Shown here piece after piece: positions 5,702 to 6,038 of a DNA stretch of 6,038 nt (the first letter of the stretch is position 1; each line of letters opens with the position of its first letter). The DNA is taken from the NCBI GenBank assembly GCA_003131705.1, contig PKUY01000275.1:19572-25609 (forward strand). The letters are read 5' to 3'. Below the pieces are notes generated by a model. It saw only the letters and a program-made list of their open reading frames with translations, was not told the origin of the DNA and did no database searches. This DNA comes from Acidobacteriota bacterium. GTDB lineage: Bacteria; Acidobacteriota; Terriglobia; Acidiferrales; UBA7541. A program made the translations under genes and the position numbers.

Positions 5702-6038
5702 CGCGACATATTGCTTGCAATCGGCATCGAAGGCGGCGCTGCAAACAGCGCCGCCTTTTTTTTCACCTCAAGATTTCTGGCTGATAGTTTCGACTTTGGA
5801 CCTCGCCGCTCGCTCAGCCAGATAGACGCCAGAAGCACCAATCCCCCGCTCAGAAGCAATCGCCTGCTCGGACGCTCGCCAAGTAGAGGAATCGAAAGCA
5901 AAACGACGATCACCGGCTGCAAGTAATTCACGACGACGCGCGACGCGTCCATGTACCGCAGCAGCCAATAAAACAGCATATAGCCAGCCGCAGAACTCAG
6001 AGCGGCCATGTACAGCAGGCCCGCCCAGCCCACGCCAG
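5659..6038 (-). CDS. EamA/DMT-superfamily transporter, C-terminal part, start beyond window edge
   Basis: The last 126 or so codons of an inner-membrane EamA-domain (drug/metabolite transporter) permease, cut by the right edge; the GTG at 6033 is internal, not a start. Three membrane segments are visible: about 5968-6030 (GLLYMAALSSAAGYMLFYWL), 5880-5940 (the stretch around NYLQPVIVVLLSIPLLGE) and 5808-5868 (LLLSGGLVLLASIWL). The pattern YWLLRYMDASRVVVNYLQP followed by GERPS is typical of the second EamA domain. Substrate cannot be told. The tail is odd: after SERRGPK it runs about 45 more hydrophilic residues, through the antisense of the YceI terminator (read as KKKAALFAAPPS) and into the YceI coding region, ending at 5659. 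A one-base shift shortly after the last membrane segment would instead stop at 5768-5770, just clear of the terminator, so a frameshift near the end is possible. Confidence 0.85.
   Translation of the reverse strand, partial: GVGWAGLLYMAALSSAAGYMLFYWLLRYMDASRVVVNYLQPVIVVLLSIPLLGERPSRRLLLSGGLVLLASIWLSERRGPKSKLSARNLEVKKKAALFAAPPSMPIASNMSRYFGGAGAVISESI
5731..5763 (+). terminator. Rho-independent terminator of the YceI transcript
   Basis: An 11-base-pair perfect stem, AGGCGGCGCTG (5731-5741) with CAGCGCCGCCT (5746-5756), closes a CAAA loop and runs directly into eight T residues (5756-5763). It lies 30 bases after the YceI stop. On the minus strand the hairpin is not followed by T residues, so it should end only rightward transcription. 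Confidence 0.95.

Overview
The window reads as chromosomal DNA of a diderm (Gram-negative-type) bacterium: it encodes a lipoprotein L,D-transpeptidase, a MepK/YcbK-type murein endopeptidase and a periplasmic YceI protein. It is moderately GC-rich by eye. The mix of families would suit an Acidobacteriota-like soil or sediment bacterium, but that is a weak inference. No mobile element, CRISPR array, rRNA or tRNA was seen.

Layout, left to right. (1) 1-862, minus: a WG-repeat protein that leaves the left edge, broken by an apparent one-base deletion near 731-736. (2) 878-1954, minus: an isopropylmalate/isocitrate-type dehydrogenase 15 bases upstream of the WG gene, probably the same transcript. 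(3) About 120 bases of divergent promoter region. (4) 2096-2647, plus: a MepK-like M15 peptidase. (5) 2667-4397, minus: a YcbB-type L,D-transpeptidase lipoprotein, convergent with the peptidase, only 19 bases between their stops. (6) 4398-4939: non-coding as far as can be seen. (7) 4940-5701, plus: a good promoter, a possible 36-codon leader ORF and a YceI gene with a strong ribosome site, closed by a textbook intrinsic terminator at 5731-5763. (8) 5659-6038, minus: the C-terminal part of an EamA-family transporter entering from the right edge.

The clearest functional link is the central pair. L,D-transpeptidases make 3-3 peptidoglycan cross-links, and E. coli MepK cuts them. E. coli keeps ycbB and ycbK side by side in tandem; here the partners are adjacent but convergent.

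I do not see a convincing undescribed system. The points most worth a second look are the frameshifted WG gene, the convergent transpeptidase/endopeptidase pair, the transporter tail that is read through the neighbour's terminator, and a cluster of start codons sitting right at the predicted transcription start.
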